Positions 14,450 to 22,262 of a DNA stretch of 64,000 nucleotides are shown here, in pieces; positions within the stretch are counted from its first letter, which is position 1, and the number at the start of each line of letters is the position of its first letter. Source of the DNA: Enorma massiliensis phI (GTDB lineage: Bacteria; Actinomycetota; Coriobacteriia; Coriobacteriales; Coriobacteriaceae); contig NZ_HE978575.1 of NCBI RefSeq assembly GCF_000311845.1, positions 208,715 through 272,714 of the forward strand, read 5' to 3'. The notes under the pieces are model-generated. The model saw nothing but the letters and a program-made list of their open reading frames with translations. It was not told the origin of the DNA and did not search any database. Made by a program: the position numbers and the translations under genes.

Positions 14450-17014
14450 TTGAAACTCGTCATCGCAGAGAAGAACATCGCCGCCCAAAAGATCGCCCAG
14501 CTTCTGGCCGATGGAAAGCCAAAGACCGACAAGGTATATAACACGCAGGTGTACCGCTTTACCGTGCAGGGCGAGGATTGGGTTTCCATGGGCCTCGCCG
14601 GCCACATTCTTGCCCCCGACTTCCCCGATGAGGTTCTCTTCGATAAGAAGCAAGGCTGGTACAGCGTAACGGAAGACGGGGAGGTCCTCCCCGCCGACGT
14701 GCCCGACGGGCTCGCGCGCCCGCCGTACGACACCAAGCGCAAGCCGTTTCTTGCCAACGGCATCAACATCAAGGGCTGGAAGGTCGAGAGCTTACCGTAT
14801 CTCACGTGGGCGCCCATTATCAAAAAGCCCGCGGAGAAGGAGATTATCCGTGTGCTCAAAAACCTTGCAAAAAAGGCCGATCACGTAATCATCGCCACAG
14901 ACTTCGACCGCGAGGGCGAGCTCATCGGTTCGGATGCCCTCAACTGCGTGCGCGAGGTGGCACCCGATGTTCCCACGAGTCGCGCCCGTTATTCCGCCCT
15001 CATCAAGGGCGAGGTCACGGCGGCCTTCGATAACCTGGTGAGCTTGGATCAAGATCTTGCCGATGCGGGCGAGAGCCGTCAATACATCGACCTCATCTGG
15101 GGTGCGGTGCTCACCCGCTATCTCACGCTCGCGCGCTTCGGGGGTTTTGGCAACGTGCGCAGCGCCGGTCGCGTGCAGACCCCCACGCTTGCCCTCGTGG
15201 TAGAGCGCGAGCGCGAGCGCATGGCTTTCGTGCCCGAGGATTACTGGCAAATCCGGGGTGTCAGCGCAGCACAGGGCAAGCCCGAGACAGCGTTCAAGAT
15301 GAGCCACGCCACGGCGCGCTTTACCGATAAGGCCGCTGCCGAGACCGCGTTCTCGCATGTCGATGGTGCAACGACGGGGACCATCACGGCTGTATCAAAG
15401 CGCTCTCGCAAGCAACAGCCGCCCACGCCCTTCAACACCACGAGCCTTCAGGCTGCCGCTGCTGCCGAGGGCATCAGCCCTGCGCGTACCATGCGTATCG
15501 CCGAGAGCCTCTACATGGCGGGCTTCATCAGCTATCCGCGCGTAGACAACACCGTCTATCCACGCACGCTCGACATCGCCGGCATCGTGGGCGGCCTCTC
15601 GTCTAACAGCCCGGCGCTGCGCCCGGTGTGCCAGAAGGTGCTTGCCGGCCCCATGAAGCCCACGCGCGGCAAGACCGAGACCACCGACCATCCCCCCATC
15701 CACCCCACGGGCCAAGGCGACCCCGAGACGCTCGACGGCGGGCAGAAGAAGCTCTACATGCTTATCGCGAGGCGCTTCCTCGCCACGCTTATGGGGCCGG
15801 CGACCATCGAGAACACGAAGCTTTCCATCGATGTGTCGGGCGAGCCCTTTACGGCTTCGGGCGATGTCCTGGTGGATGCAGGCTTCCGCGAGGCATACCC
15901 GTACGGCCTCAAGCGCGACGAGCAGTTGCCGCCGCTTGCAGAGGGCGACGCGATCGATGTCTCTGATATCAAGCTCGAGGCCAAGCAGACCGAGCCGCCC
16001 GCTCGCTACAGCCAGGGTCGGCTCGTGCAGGAGATGGAGAAGCGCGGCCTTGGCACCAAATCGACCCGTGCGAGCATCATCGAGCGCCTCTACCAGGTGC
16101 GCTACCTCAAGAACGATCCCATCGAGCCCAGCCAGCTCGGCATGGCCATCGTGGACGCGCTCCACGAGTTCGCTCCCCGCATCACCACGCCCGAGATGAC
16201 CTCGGAGCTCGAAGACGACATGACGCACGTTGCCGCGGGCGCCGACACTCAAGAGCACGTGGTCGAGCATTCGCGCGCGCTGCTCGCCGGCATGCTCGAT
16301 ACGCTCATCGCGCACAAGGACGATCTGGGCGAGGCCATCGCCGACGCGGTGACGGCCGACGCGAAGGTGGGCACGTGCCCCAAGTGCGGCAAGGACCTTG
16401 TGATGAAGACGAGCGCCAAGACGCGCGGGAGCTTCATCGGGTGCATGGGCTGGCCGGAGTGCGACGTGACCTATCCGGTACCGAGCGGTGTGAAGGTCTC
16501 GCCGATCGAAGGCGAGGGGGCGGTGTGTCCCGAGTGCGGTGCTCCGCGCATCAAGTGCCAGCCGTTCAGGCAGAAGGCCTATGAGGTCTGCGTGAACCCC
16601 AAGTGCCCCACCAATTTCGAGCCCGATCTGGTGGTGGGGGAGTGCCGCGTATGCGCCGAGGCCGGTCGCCACGGAGAGCTGGTCGCACATAAGAGCGAGC
16701 GATCTGGCAAGCGATTCATCCGCTGCACGAACTACGACGAATGTGGCGTGAGCTATCCGCTGCCGGCGCGCGGCAAGCTTGAGGCCACGGGCGAGGTGTG
16801 CGAGCACTGCGGTGCACCCGTCGTCGTGGTTCAGACGGCGCGCGGCCCATGGCGTATCTGCGTGAACATGGACTGCCCGGGCAAGGAGAAGAAGCCGGCG
16901 CGCGGTCGCGGGGCACGCGGCGCGGCCAAGGGCGGTTCTGCCAAGGGCGGTACGCGCAAGAGCGCGGCCAAGCCGGGTGCCAAGAAGACGGCGGCGAAGA
17001 AAACAACCAAGTAA
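14450..17014 (+). CDS. topA: DNA topoisomerase I, archaeal-like type IA enzyme with four zinc ribbons and basic tail
   Basis: An 854-residue enzyme that relaxes negative supercoils. I place the start at TTG 14450 because AGAGGT lies six bases upstream and the TOPRIM strand (LKLVIAEKNIAAQKIA) starts there; an ATG at 14384 would add a basic leader. TOPRIM acidic motif: ATDFDREGELIG. Catalytic Tyr362 lies in ISYPRVDNTVYP. These motifs resemble archaeal topoisomerase I rather than the usual bacterial form (DREGEAI, YMRTDS). Four Cys4 ribbons begin near residues 643, 693, 732 and 784. The last 45 residues are Lys/Ala/Gly-rich, a DNA-binding tail common in actinobacteria. Confidence 0.92.
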   Translation: MKLVIAEKNIAAQKIAQLLADGKPKTDKVYNTQVYRFTVQGEDWVSMGLAGHILAPDFPDEVLFDKKQGWYSVTEDGEVLPADVPDGLARPPYDTKRKPFLANGINIKGWKVESLPYLTWAPIIKKPAEKEIIRVLKNLAKKADHVIIATDFDREGELIGSDALNCVREVAPDVPTSRARYSALIKGEVTAAFDNLVSLDQDLADAGESRQYIDLIWGAVLTRYLTLARFGGFGNVRSAGRVQTPTLALVVERERERMAFVPEDYWQIRGVSAAQGKPETAFKMSHATARFTDKAAAETAFSHVDGATTGTITAVSKRSRKQQPPTPFNTTSLQAAAAAEGISPARTMRIAESLYMAGFISYPRVDNTVYPRTLDIAGIVGGLSSNSPALRPVCQKVLAGPMKPTRGKTETTDHPPIHPTGQGDPETLDGGQKKLYMLIARRFLATLMGPATIENTKLSIDVSGEPFTASGDVLVDAGFREAYPYGLKRDEQLPPLAEGDAIDVSDIKLEAKQTEPPARYSQGRLVQEMEKRGLGTKSTRASIIERLYQVRYLKNDPIEPSQLGMAIVDALHEFAPRITTPEMTSELEDDMTHVAAGADTQEHVVEHSRALLAGMLDTLIAHKDDLGEAIADAVTADAKVGTCPKCGKDLVMKTSAKTRGSFIGCMGWPECDVTYPVPSGVKVSPIEGEGAVCPECGAPRIKCQPFRQKAYEVCVNPKCPTNFEPDLVVGECRVCAEAGRHGELVAHKSERSGKRFIRCTNYDECGVSYPLPARGKLEATGEVCEHCGAPVVVVQTARGPWRICVNMDCPGKEKKPARGRGARGAAKGGSAKGGTRKSAAKPGAKKTAAKKTTK

Positions 17015-17141
17015 CAGGGCTGCACATAGCACCGGAGCGGTGCTGCCAATCGGGGCCCTTTTGGTGCGGCTGCGCCAAGGCCCCCCGTGCCGTGGTTCGC
17101 GTATCATGTACGTATCTTGCGAATAACGGCGGGAGGGTGCG

Positions 17142-19976
17142 ATGTTCTGCACGAATTGCGGCAGCAAATTGCCGGACGATGTGAAGTTTTGCACGCAATG
17201 CGGCGCTCCGGTGACGAAGGTGATTCCCCGGAGCGAACTCGAGAAGCAGCAGGCAGAGCAGGCGGATGAGCCCGTGCAACCGGCGGAGGAGCCGGCGGCT
17301 GGTACGGAGGCTGCATCGGCTGTGGGAGCCGCACCTGCAAACCAGGCTGCGCCGGCCGAGCAGGCCGTGCCCACCGCGTCCGCCGCGCAGGCTGCGCCAA
17401 TCGAGTCTGCTGCGCCGGTCACGCCTGCCGGGCAGGTCGCGTCGGCTGATTTCGTCACGCCTGCCGCGCAAGCCGATGCCGCTCTCGTCGAGGATGCCGC
17501 AGCCGCAAAGCCCGCGGTCGAAGGGGAGGCTCCGATGCCAGCGAAAGAGCCGGTGGCAGAGGTCGCCGCGTCGCCGCTCGATACCGATGCCGCGAGCGAT
17601 ACGCCGACAACCGTGCTGGGCGCGGACGACCATGAGGGCCCAAACGATGCGCCGACGACCGTTCTCTCCGCCGATGAAGCGGCTGCTGATGCCGCCAGCG
17701 AGGACGAGACGAGCGTATTCGTTATCGACGATGATGCCAGCGAGGATGAGACGACGGTGCTCCCGCCCGCACCCGATACCGACGAAGCGGAGCGCGCGGT
17801 GGCCGCCGCCGACGCCGCTGCCGCCGAGGACGCCCTGTGGTCCGAGCTGCCCGAGGACGAGCCGACCACCTTGCTGGGCCAGAGCCCCGCGCCGGCCGCA
17901 TCCGGCGATGCCGCCGGTCCTCTGCAGGTATCGTGGCGGCAGCCCCCGCAGCAGGCGACGCCCACACAAACGGCTTCCGCTGAGACACCCGGCCCGCAGC
18001 CGGCGACGGCTCCCGGCGCGGAGCCGCGTAAGAAAAAGCCCGTGGCGCTCATCGCGGGCATAGCGGTGCTGGCGCTTGCGGCCGTCGTTGCATTGTGCGT
18101 GTTCGTCGTGCCGCGTTTTCTGGATGCCGCAGGCCCAACCGTGACCTACGGCCAGACGGACCCGGTGCAGTGCTCGGTGGTTACGCGTATTCGCCCGCGC
18201 GACGCCGAGGGCAACGAGCTCACCTCGTATGTCGTGAGCCTTGTCGAGCGCACGGCTGACCGCCAGGATCGCACGAGCGCAGACGACGGCATCGCCGATG
18301 CCGTGGCGCAGATTCGCGTAACGGGCAACAACGGCTTTACCATGGAAGACTTCGGCGACGATATCGCGGATGGCGACTACTACCTCGTTATCGAGCCCTC
18401 GGATTCTTCGGATGATAGCTCGAGCGACCAGCGCATTCCCATCCATTATGAGCACGATAACCCCGACGCCGATTCGGAGGTCGTAGTCACGCCGCCCGCA
18501 CCTGAATCCGATGAGCCCGCTTCAGACGGTGAGAGCCAAGATGGCGAGGACGCACAGGACGAGGCAGAGTTCACCGAGGAGCAGCTCGCCTACGCGCACT
18601 ACTACCTGAAGTGCCAAGAGCTCATCGATGCCTATGGCCCCGCGGGCACGACGAATCTCTACGACGGCCAGATGACTGCCATGACGGGGCTCGCCCTCGC
18701 GAAGCTCATCGACTTCGATGACGACGGCTTGAACGAGCTCCTCGTCTCATATAACGCTGTGCAGATCGGCACGGACGCCGCGAGTGCCGGCGAGGTCTAC
18801 CCCGTCGAGGTTTGGGATTACCAAGACGGCGAACTCGTGCAAGTTTACGAGGGCAATGCTCCGTACACGAATGGCGGTGCGTACTTCCTCGATCTCTATG
18901 AGTATAATGACCTGCCGGTGATCTGCGCCGTGTGGTACGACATGCAGGTCGATAACGCGAGTCTGATCGACGAGTACACGGGCTACTTCTCGCAGGTGAG
19001 CGAGACGCTCGATGCGATCGCCGTGCGCGATTCGTTCTTCAATTACGACACCGGTGAGAATTCCGTGACCTACACGCTCGACGGGGAGAGCGCTACCGAG
19101 GAGGAGTGGAACGACTTCGAGGACGACCTTGACCACACGACCCATTACGACCTCGCGCTCTTCAACAACGCCGTCGAGGCGGAATCCACGGACGACGATG
19201 AGTGTGAGACGCTCTACGGCGAGGACCTGCGCGCGGCGACGGAGGATACGTTCGCGGAGCTCCAGGAGGGAGCAGGCGATGCGCTCGACGCCGTCGATGC
19301 CGCCAAGGGGGACGCCTCCTACGATTACGAGATCGTCGAGGAGGACGTGACCTACACCTCTTCACAGGGGGAGGGGATGGAGTGGGAGGCCACCTCGACG
19401 TGGTGCTACCCGCAGTTCACGCTGGCAGACGGCTCCACGACCCCGGCGCTCGATTCGCTGAATGCCCAACTTAAGGAATCGTTTGACCAGGACGTCGCCA
19501 ACGCGCAATCGTGGACGTTCGAATCGGGCGAGGTGCAGATACAGGTGCACCGCGATACCGTGACGTACCACGAGGGAACGATTGTGTGCGTGCGGAGCGA
19601 TCGAAGCGGCTTTACCGGCGGCGCGCACGGCACCGAGAGCGTGACGGGCACGTTCTACGATTTGGACACGGGCCAGCAGGTGGGGATCGAGACGGCGACG
19701 GGCGTTTCGCTCGATGAGCTGAAGAGCGCTGCGGTCAGCGCGGTGCTCGATTACATTGCCGCGCAGCCCAATGGCACGCTGAGCACCGATGAGGAATCGC
19801 TCAACACCCTCATCGATGAGGAACGGTTCTACGCGGACGAGAACGGTATCGTCGTGGCGCTGTGGCCGTACGAGATCGGTAGCTACGCGGACGGCGTGCA
19901 ACTCGTGTACGTGTATGCATTCGACGATGACTCGATCGTGGGCACCAACGCCGGCTCGTTTGAGTGGGGGAATTAA
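17142..19976 (+). CDS. Zinc-ribbon membrane protein with DUF3298-like extracellular domain
   Basis: A 944-residue protein. Order: a Cys4 zinc ribbon at residues 3-22 (CTNCG, CTQCG), about 270 residues of Ala/Pro/Glu/Asp-rich disorder with several TTVL repeats, and one membrane helix near 300-325 (VALIAGIAVLALAAVVALCV). An acidic beta-rich extracellular region follows, then a C-terminal domain with SGFTGGAHGTE and FYDLDTGQQV, resembling the DUF3298/RsiV family that can bind lysozyme. The TTVL segments (SDTPTTVLGAD, DAPTTVLSAD, EDETTVLPP, DEPTTLLGQ) look like repeated phospho-Thr/FHA-type motifs, which is inference. The ATG follows GGGAGGG. Its stop overlaps the tmk start. Confidence 0.78.
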   Translation: MFCTNCGSKLPDDVKFCTQCGAPVTKVIPRSELEKQQAEQADEPVQPAEEPAAGTEAASAVGAAPANQAAPAEQAVPTASAAQAAPIESAAPVTPAGQVASADFVTPAAQADAALVEDAAAAKPAVEGEAPMPAKEPVAEVAASPLDTDAASDTPTTVLGADDHEGPNDAPTTVLSADEAAADAASEDETSVFVIDDDASEDETTVLPPAPDTDEAERAVAAADAAAAEDALWSELPEDEPTTLLGQSPAPAASGDAAGPLQVSWRQPPQQATPTQTASAETPGPQPATAPGAEPRKKKPVALIAGIAVLALAAVVALCVFVVPRFLDAAGPTVTYGQTDPVQCSVVTRIRPRDAEGNELTSYVVSLVERTADRQDRTSADDGIADAVAQIRVTGNNGFTMEDFGDDIADGDYYLVIEPSDSSDDSSSDQRIPIHYEHDNPDADSEVVVTPPAPESDEPASDGESQDGEDAQDEAEFTEEQLAYAHYYLKCQELIDAYGPAGTTNLYDGQMTAMTGLALAKLIDFDDDGLNELLVSYNAVQIGTDAASAGEVYPVEVWDYQDGELVQVYEGNAPYTNGGAYFLDLYEYNDLPVICAVWYDMQVDNASLIDEYTGYFSQVSETLDAIAVRDSFFNYDTGENSVTYTLDGESATEEEWNDFEDDLDHTTHYDLALFNNAVEAESTDDDECETLYGEDLRAATEDTFAELQEGAGDALDAVDAAKGDASYDYEIVEEDVTYTSSQGEGMEWEATSTWCYPQFTLADGSTTPALDSLNAQLKESFDQDVANAQSWTFESGEVQIQVHRDTVTYHEGTIVCVRSDRSGFTGGAHGTESVTGTFYDLDTGQQVGIETATGVSLDELKSAAVSAVLDYIAAQPNGTLSTDEESLNTLIDEERFYADENGIVVALWPYEIGSYADGVQLVYVYAFDDDSIVGTNAGSFEWGN

Positions 19977-20833
19977 TGGCGGAGGAGATTGTCGAGCCAA
20001 CCGGGCCTGCGGTCGCTGAGGCCCTTTGCGCGAGCGGGGAGCCGGCGGGCGTGGAGCCGCTGGCCGCGGAGCCGACGGCAGCAGAGCCGCTGGCTGCAGG
20101 GCCGCTGGCAGCGGAATCGCTGGCTGCAGAACCGTCGGCAGCAGCGAGTTTTCCGGAGCAGCCCGCCATGCCCCGCTTCATCACGCTTGAGGGCATCGAT
20201 GGGTGCGGCAAATCCACGCAGGCGAAGCTTCTGGCTGAGGACCTCGAGCGCGCGGGCTACGACGTGCTGCTCCTGCGTGAGCCGGGTGGCGTGACCATAT
20301 CGGAGAAAATACGCGAGCTCCTGCTCGATCCGGCGCACGCAGCGATGAGCGACACCTGCGAGCTCCTGCTGTACGAGGCGGCGCGCGCTCAGCTCGTTCA
20401 CGAGGTGGTTGCTCCCGCTCTTGCTCAGGGGCGCATCGTGGTGTGCGACCGCTTCTATGATTCCACGACCGCCTACCAGGGCTATGCCAACGGGATGGAT
20501 CTCGGTGCAGTGCAGCGGGCTAACGCGCTCGCCGTTGGCGCATGCCACCCGGATCTCACGCTCGTTTTCGATATCGACCCAGCCAAGGCCGCTGCTCGTG
20601 CAGCCGCGCGCGACCGCGCCCAGGACCGCATGGAAGCCAAGGGGCTTGCCTACCAGGAGCGCGTGGCGGCCGGCTTCCGCGCAATTGCTGCCGCAGAGTC
20701 TGAGCGGGTTCGTCTTGTCGACGCCAGCCGCGGTATCGACGCAATCCATGCCGACGTTCGCGCCCTCGTTCTCGGGCAACAATTGGACACTGAGGGTGTT
20801 TTCGGGCGAGGTTTGGACATTGAGGGCGCATAA
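19976..20833 (+). CDS. tmk: Thymidylate kinase with repeat-derived extensions at both ends
   Basis: This 285-residue kinase converts dTMP to dTDP. Core motifs: P-loop GIDGCGKST at 73-81, the DRFYDSTTAYQG block, and an Arg-rich LID (RAAARDRAQDRME). A usual Tmk is about 210 residues and would start at MPRFITLEGID (ATG 20168). Here the frame starts at an ATG overlapping the upstream stop (TAATG at 19974-19978). Most of the extra N-terminus is six 15-bp repeats encoding EPLAA-like units (20056-20145). The last 22 or so residues (VLGQQLDTEGVFGRGLDIEGA) are encoded by two 30-bp family B units. If translation starts at 20168 the repeat would be a leader only. Confidence 0.92.
   Translation: MAEEIVEPTGPAVAEALCASGEPAGVEPLAAEPTAAEPLAAGPLAAESLAAEPSAAASFPEQPAMPRFITLEGIDGCGKSTQAKLLAEDLERAGYDVLLLREPGGVTISEKIRELLLDPAHAAMSDTCELLLYEAARAQLVHEVVAPALAQGRIVVCDRFYDSTTAYQGYANGMDLGAVQRANALAVGACHPDLTLVFDIDPAKAAARAAARDRAQDRMEAKGLAYQERVAAGFRAIAAAESERVRLVDASRGIDAIHADVRALVLGQQLDTEGVFGRGLDIEGA
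20056..20145 (+). repeat. Six tandem 15-bp units inside the tmk 5' extension
   Basis: Units start at 20056, 20071, 20086, 20101, 20116 and 20131, each a variant of GCCGCTGGCTGCAGA. The period is a multiple of three, so gains or losses keep the frame. It encodes an Ala/Pro/Glu-rich stretch. Confidence 0.85.
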
Positions 20834-20950
20834 CGTGGCGATATTCCGCTCGAAGACGCCGGGAATGTCCGAATGGCGCCCGAAGACGCGCCCAGCGTCC
20901 GGATATCGCCCGAGAACGTGCCGCATGGCGGAAAGCCGCCCGAAGACGCG
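20767..20950. repeat. Family B convergent 30-bp array, copy at the tmk end
   Basis: Direct CGGGC units at 20773 and 20803 are followed by inverted GCCCGA units at 20878, 20908 and 20938, all exactly 30 bp apart; a decayed unit lies between (20833-20858). The direct units supply the tmk C-terminus and stop codon. The inverted half lies in the tmk-holB gap. Confidence 0.8.
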
Positions 20951-21119
20951 CTGTGTAGTGCCGGAGGACACGTTCCTGGGAGCAGCGCGGGCAAGACGTG
21001 AGCGGGCCGGTCGGGGTATGATAATCGACACGGCTCGCATCGCAGATAGCCGAGATGTCGGAGAACACGTCGGATGCATCGCGGGCCAGACCGTTACGTC
21101 TTCAAGCTGGGGAGCCGCC

Positions 21120-22262
21120 ATGCCCGCCGCCGTGCTGGACAACCAACGCTCGCTGCTTGCGCAGCTCGACACGCAGCCGCGCGTGCGCGACTTCTTGGCG
21201 CGTGCCGTCGAGGCCGGCCGCACCTCGCATGCCTACCTCTTCCTCGGCTCTCCCGGATCGGGCAAGCTCGATGCCGCATGGGCGCTTGCACAGGCCCTCA
21301 TCTGCGAAGATTCCGGCTGCGGTTCGTGCGATGCCTGCGTGCGCGTGGCTCGGCACACGCATCCCGACGTGCACTATTTCGCACCCGAAAGCGCGACGGG
21401 CTATCTCATCTCGCAGGTTCGAGACCTGCTCGACGACGTGCTGCTCGCACCCATCCGCGCCACATGCAAGGTGTATATTCTCGACCGCGCGGAGCAGTTG
21501 CGGGCGAGTTCGGCAAACGCGCTGCTTAAAACGCTCGAAGAGCCGCCTAAGGGCGTCACGTTCATCCTGCTTGGCACCTCGAGCGAGACCATCTTGCCCA
21601 CGATCGTCTCTCGCTGCCAATGCGTTCCGTTCCGCATGATCTCTCCAGTGGACGCGGCGAACTTCGTCGCACGGTCAACGGGACTGCCGCAGGAGCGTTG
21701 CCGTATGGCGGTCGCCATCGCGGGAAGCCCCACCCGGGCGCGTGCGTTTCTCAAGAGCGCCGAGCGCCAGCAGGCACGTCGCGAGATGTTGCGCGCCATC
21801 GACTCGCTTGCCCATGCCGACGAGGCAGACGTTCTCGCGTCGGCGAAGGCACTCGTCGTTGCGGTGAAAGCCCCGCTTGCCGAGGTTCAGTCGACGCAAA
21901 AGGCCGTGCTCGAGCGCGATGCGGACTTCCTGAGCCGCGGTGCGCTGAAGCATCTGGAAGACCGCAACAAGCGCGAGCTCAACGCGCGCGAGCGTTCGGG
22001 TATCATGGAAGTGCTGGCTTGTGCCCGCTTGCTGCTGCGCGACGTGCTCATCGAGCTCGAAGGCGCGCCGGGCGGCATCGTGAACGCGGACGTCCGCTCG
22101 ATCGTCGAGAGGATCGCCGCGACGGCGCACCCGGCTGCAATCGTTCAGGCGCTCGACGCCGTCTCTTCCGCTGAGCGCGCCATTGCCAGGAACGTTACCC
22201 CTCAGCTGGCCCTCGAGGTCATGCTCTTCGATATCAGGAAGGCCCTCTCATGCCCGTCGTAG
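21120..22262 (+). CDS. holB: DNA polymerase III delta' subunit (clamp-loader)
   Basis: A 380-residue AAA+ protein of the clamp loader that opens the beta clamp with gamma/tau and delta. Seen: a Walker-A-like GSPGSGKLDAAW (Lys kept; Leu-Asp replaces the usual Thr-Thr), Cys4 zinc module CEDSGCGSCDAC near residues 62-73, NALLKTLEEPP, and the arginine-finger SRC in PTIVSRCQC. The ATG at 21120 follows GGGGAG; the frame is open far upstream through the repeat array, but a TATGATAAT promoter-like box at 21017-21025 supports a start after it. Its last 13 bases overlap ricT. Confidence 0.93.
   Translation: MPAAVLDNQRSLLAQLDTQPRVRDFLARAVEAGRTSHAYLFLGSPGSGKLDAAWALAQALICEDSGCGSCDACVRVARHTHPDVHYFAPESATGYLISQVRDLLDDVLLAPIRATCKVYILDRAEQLRASSANALLKTLEEPPKGVTFILLGTSSETILPTIVSRCQCVPFRMISPVDAANFVARSTGLPQERCRMAVAIAGSPTRARAFLKSAERQQARREMLRAIDSLAHADEADVLASAKALVVAVKAPLAEVQSTQKAVLERDADFLSRGALKHLEDRNKRELNARERSGIMEVLACARLLLRDVLIELEGAPGGIVNADVRSIVERIAATAHPAAIVQALDAVSSAERAIARNVTPQLALEVMLFDIRKALSCPS

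Noticed and set aside
15395-18061. Nearly 900-codon minus-strand frame across topA and the zinc-ribbon gene
   Set aside because: Antisense shadow with Ala/Ser/Gly-rich and Leu/Arg-rich composition and no motif; both plus-strand genes are certain.
20409-21119. Longer holB start far upstream
   Set aside because: The frame is open through the tmk gene and repeat array, but the clear site GGGGAG before ATG 21120 and normal HolB length favour the later start.
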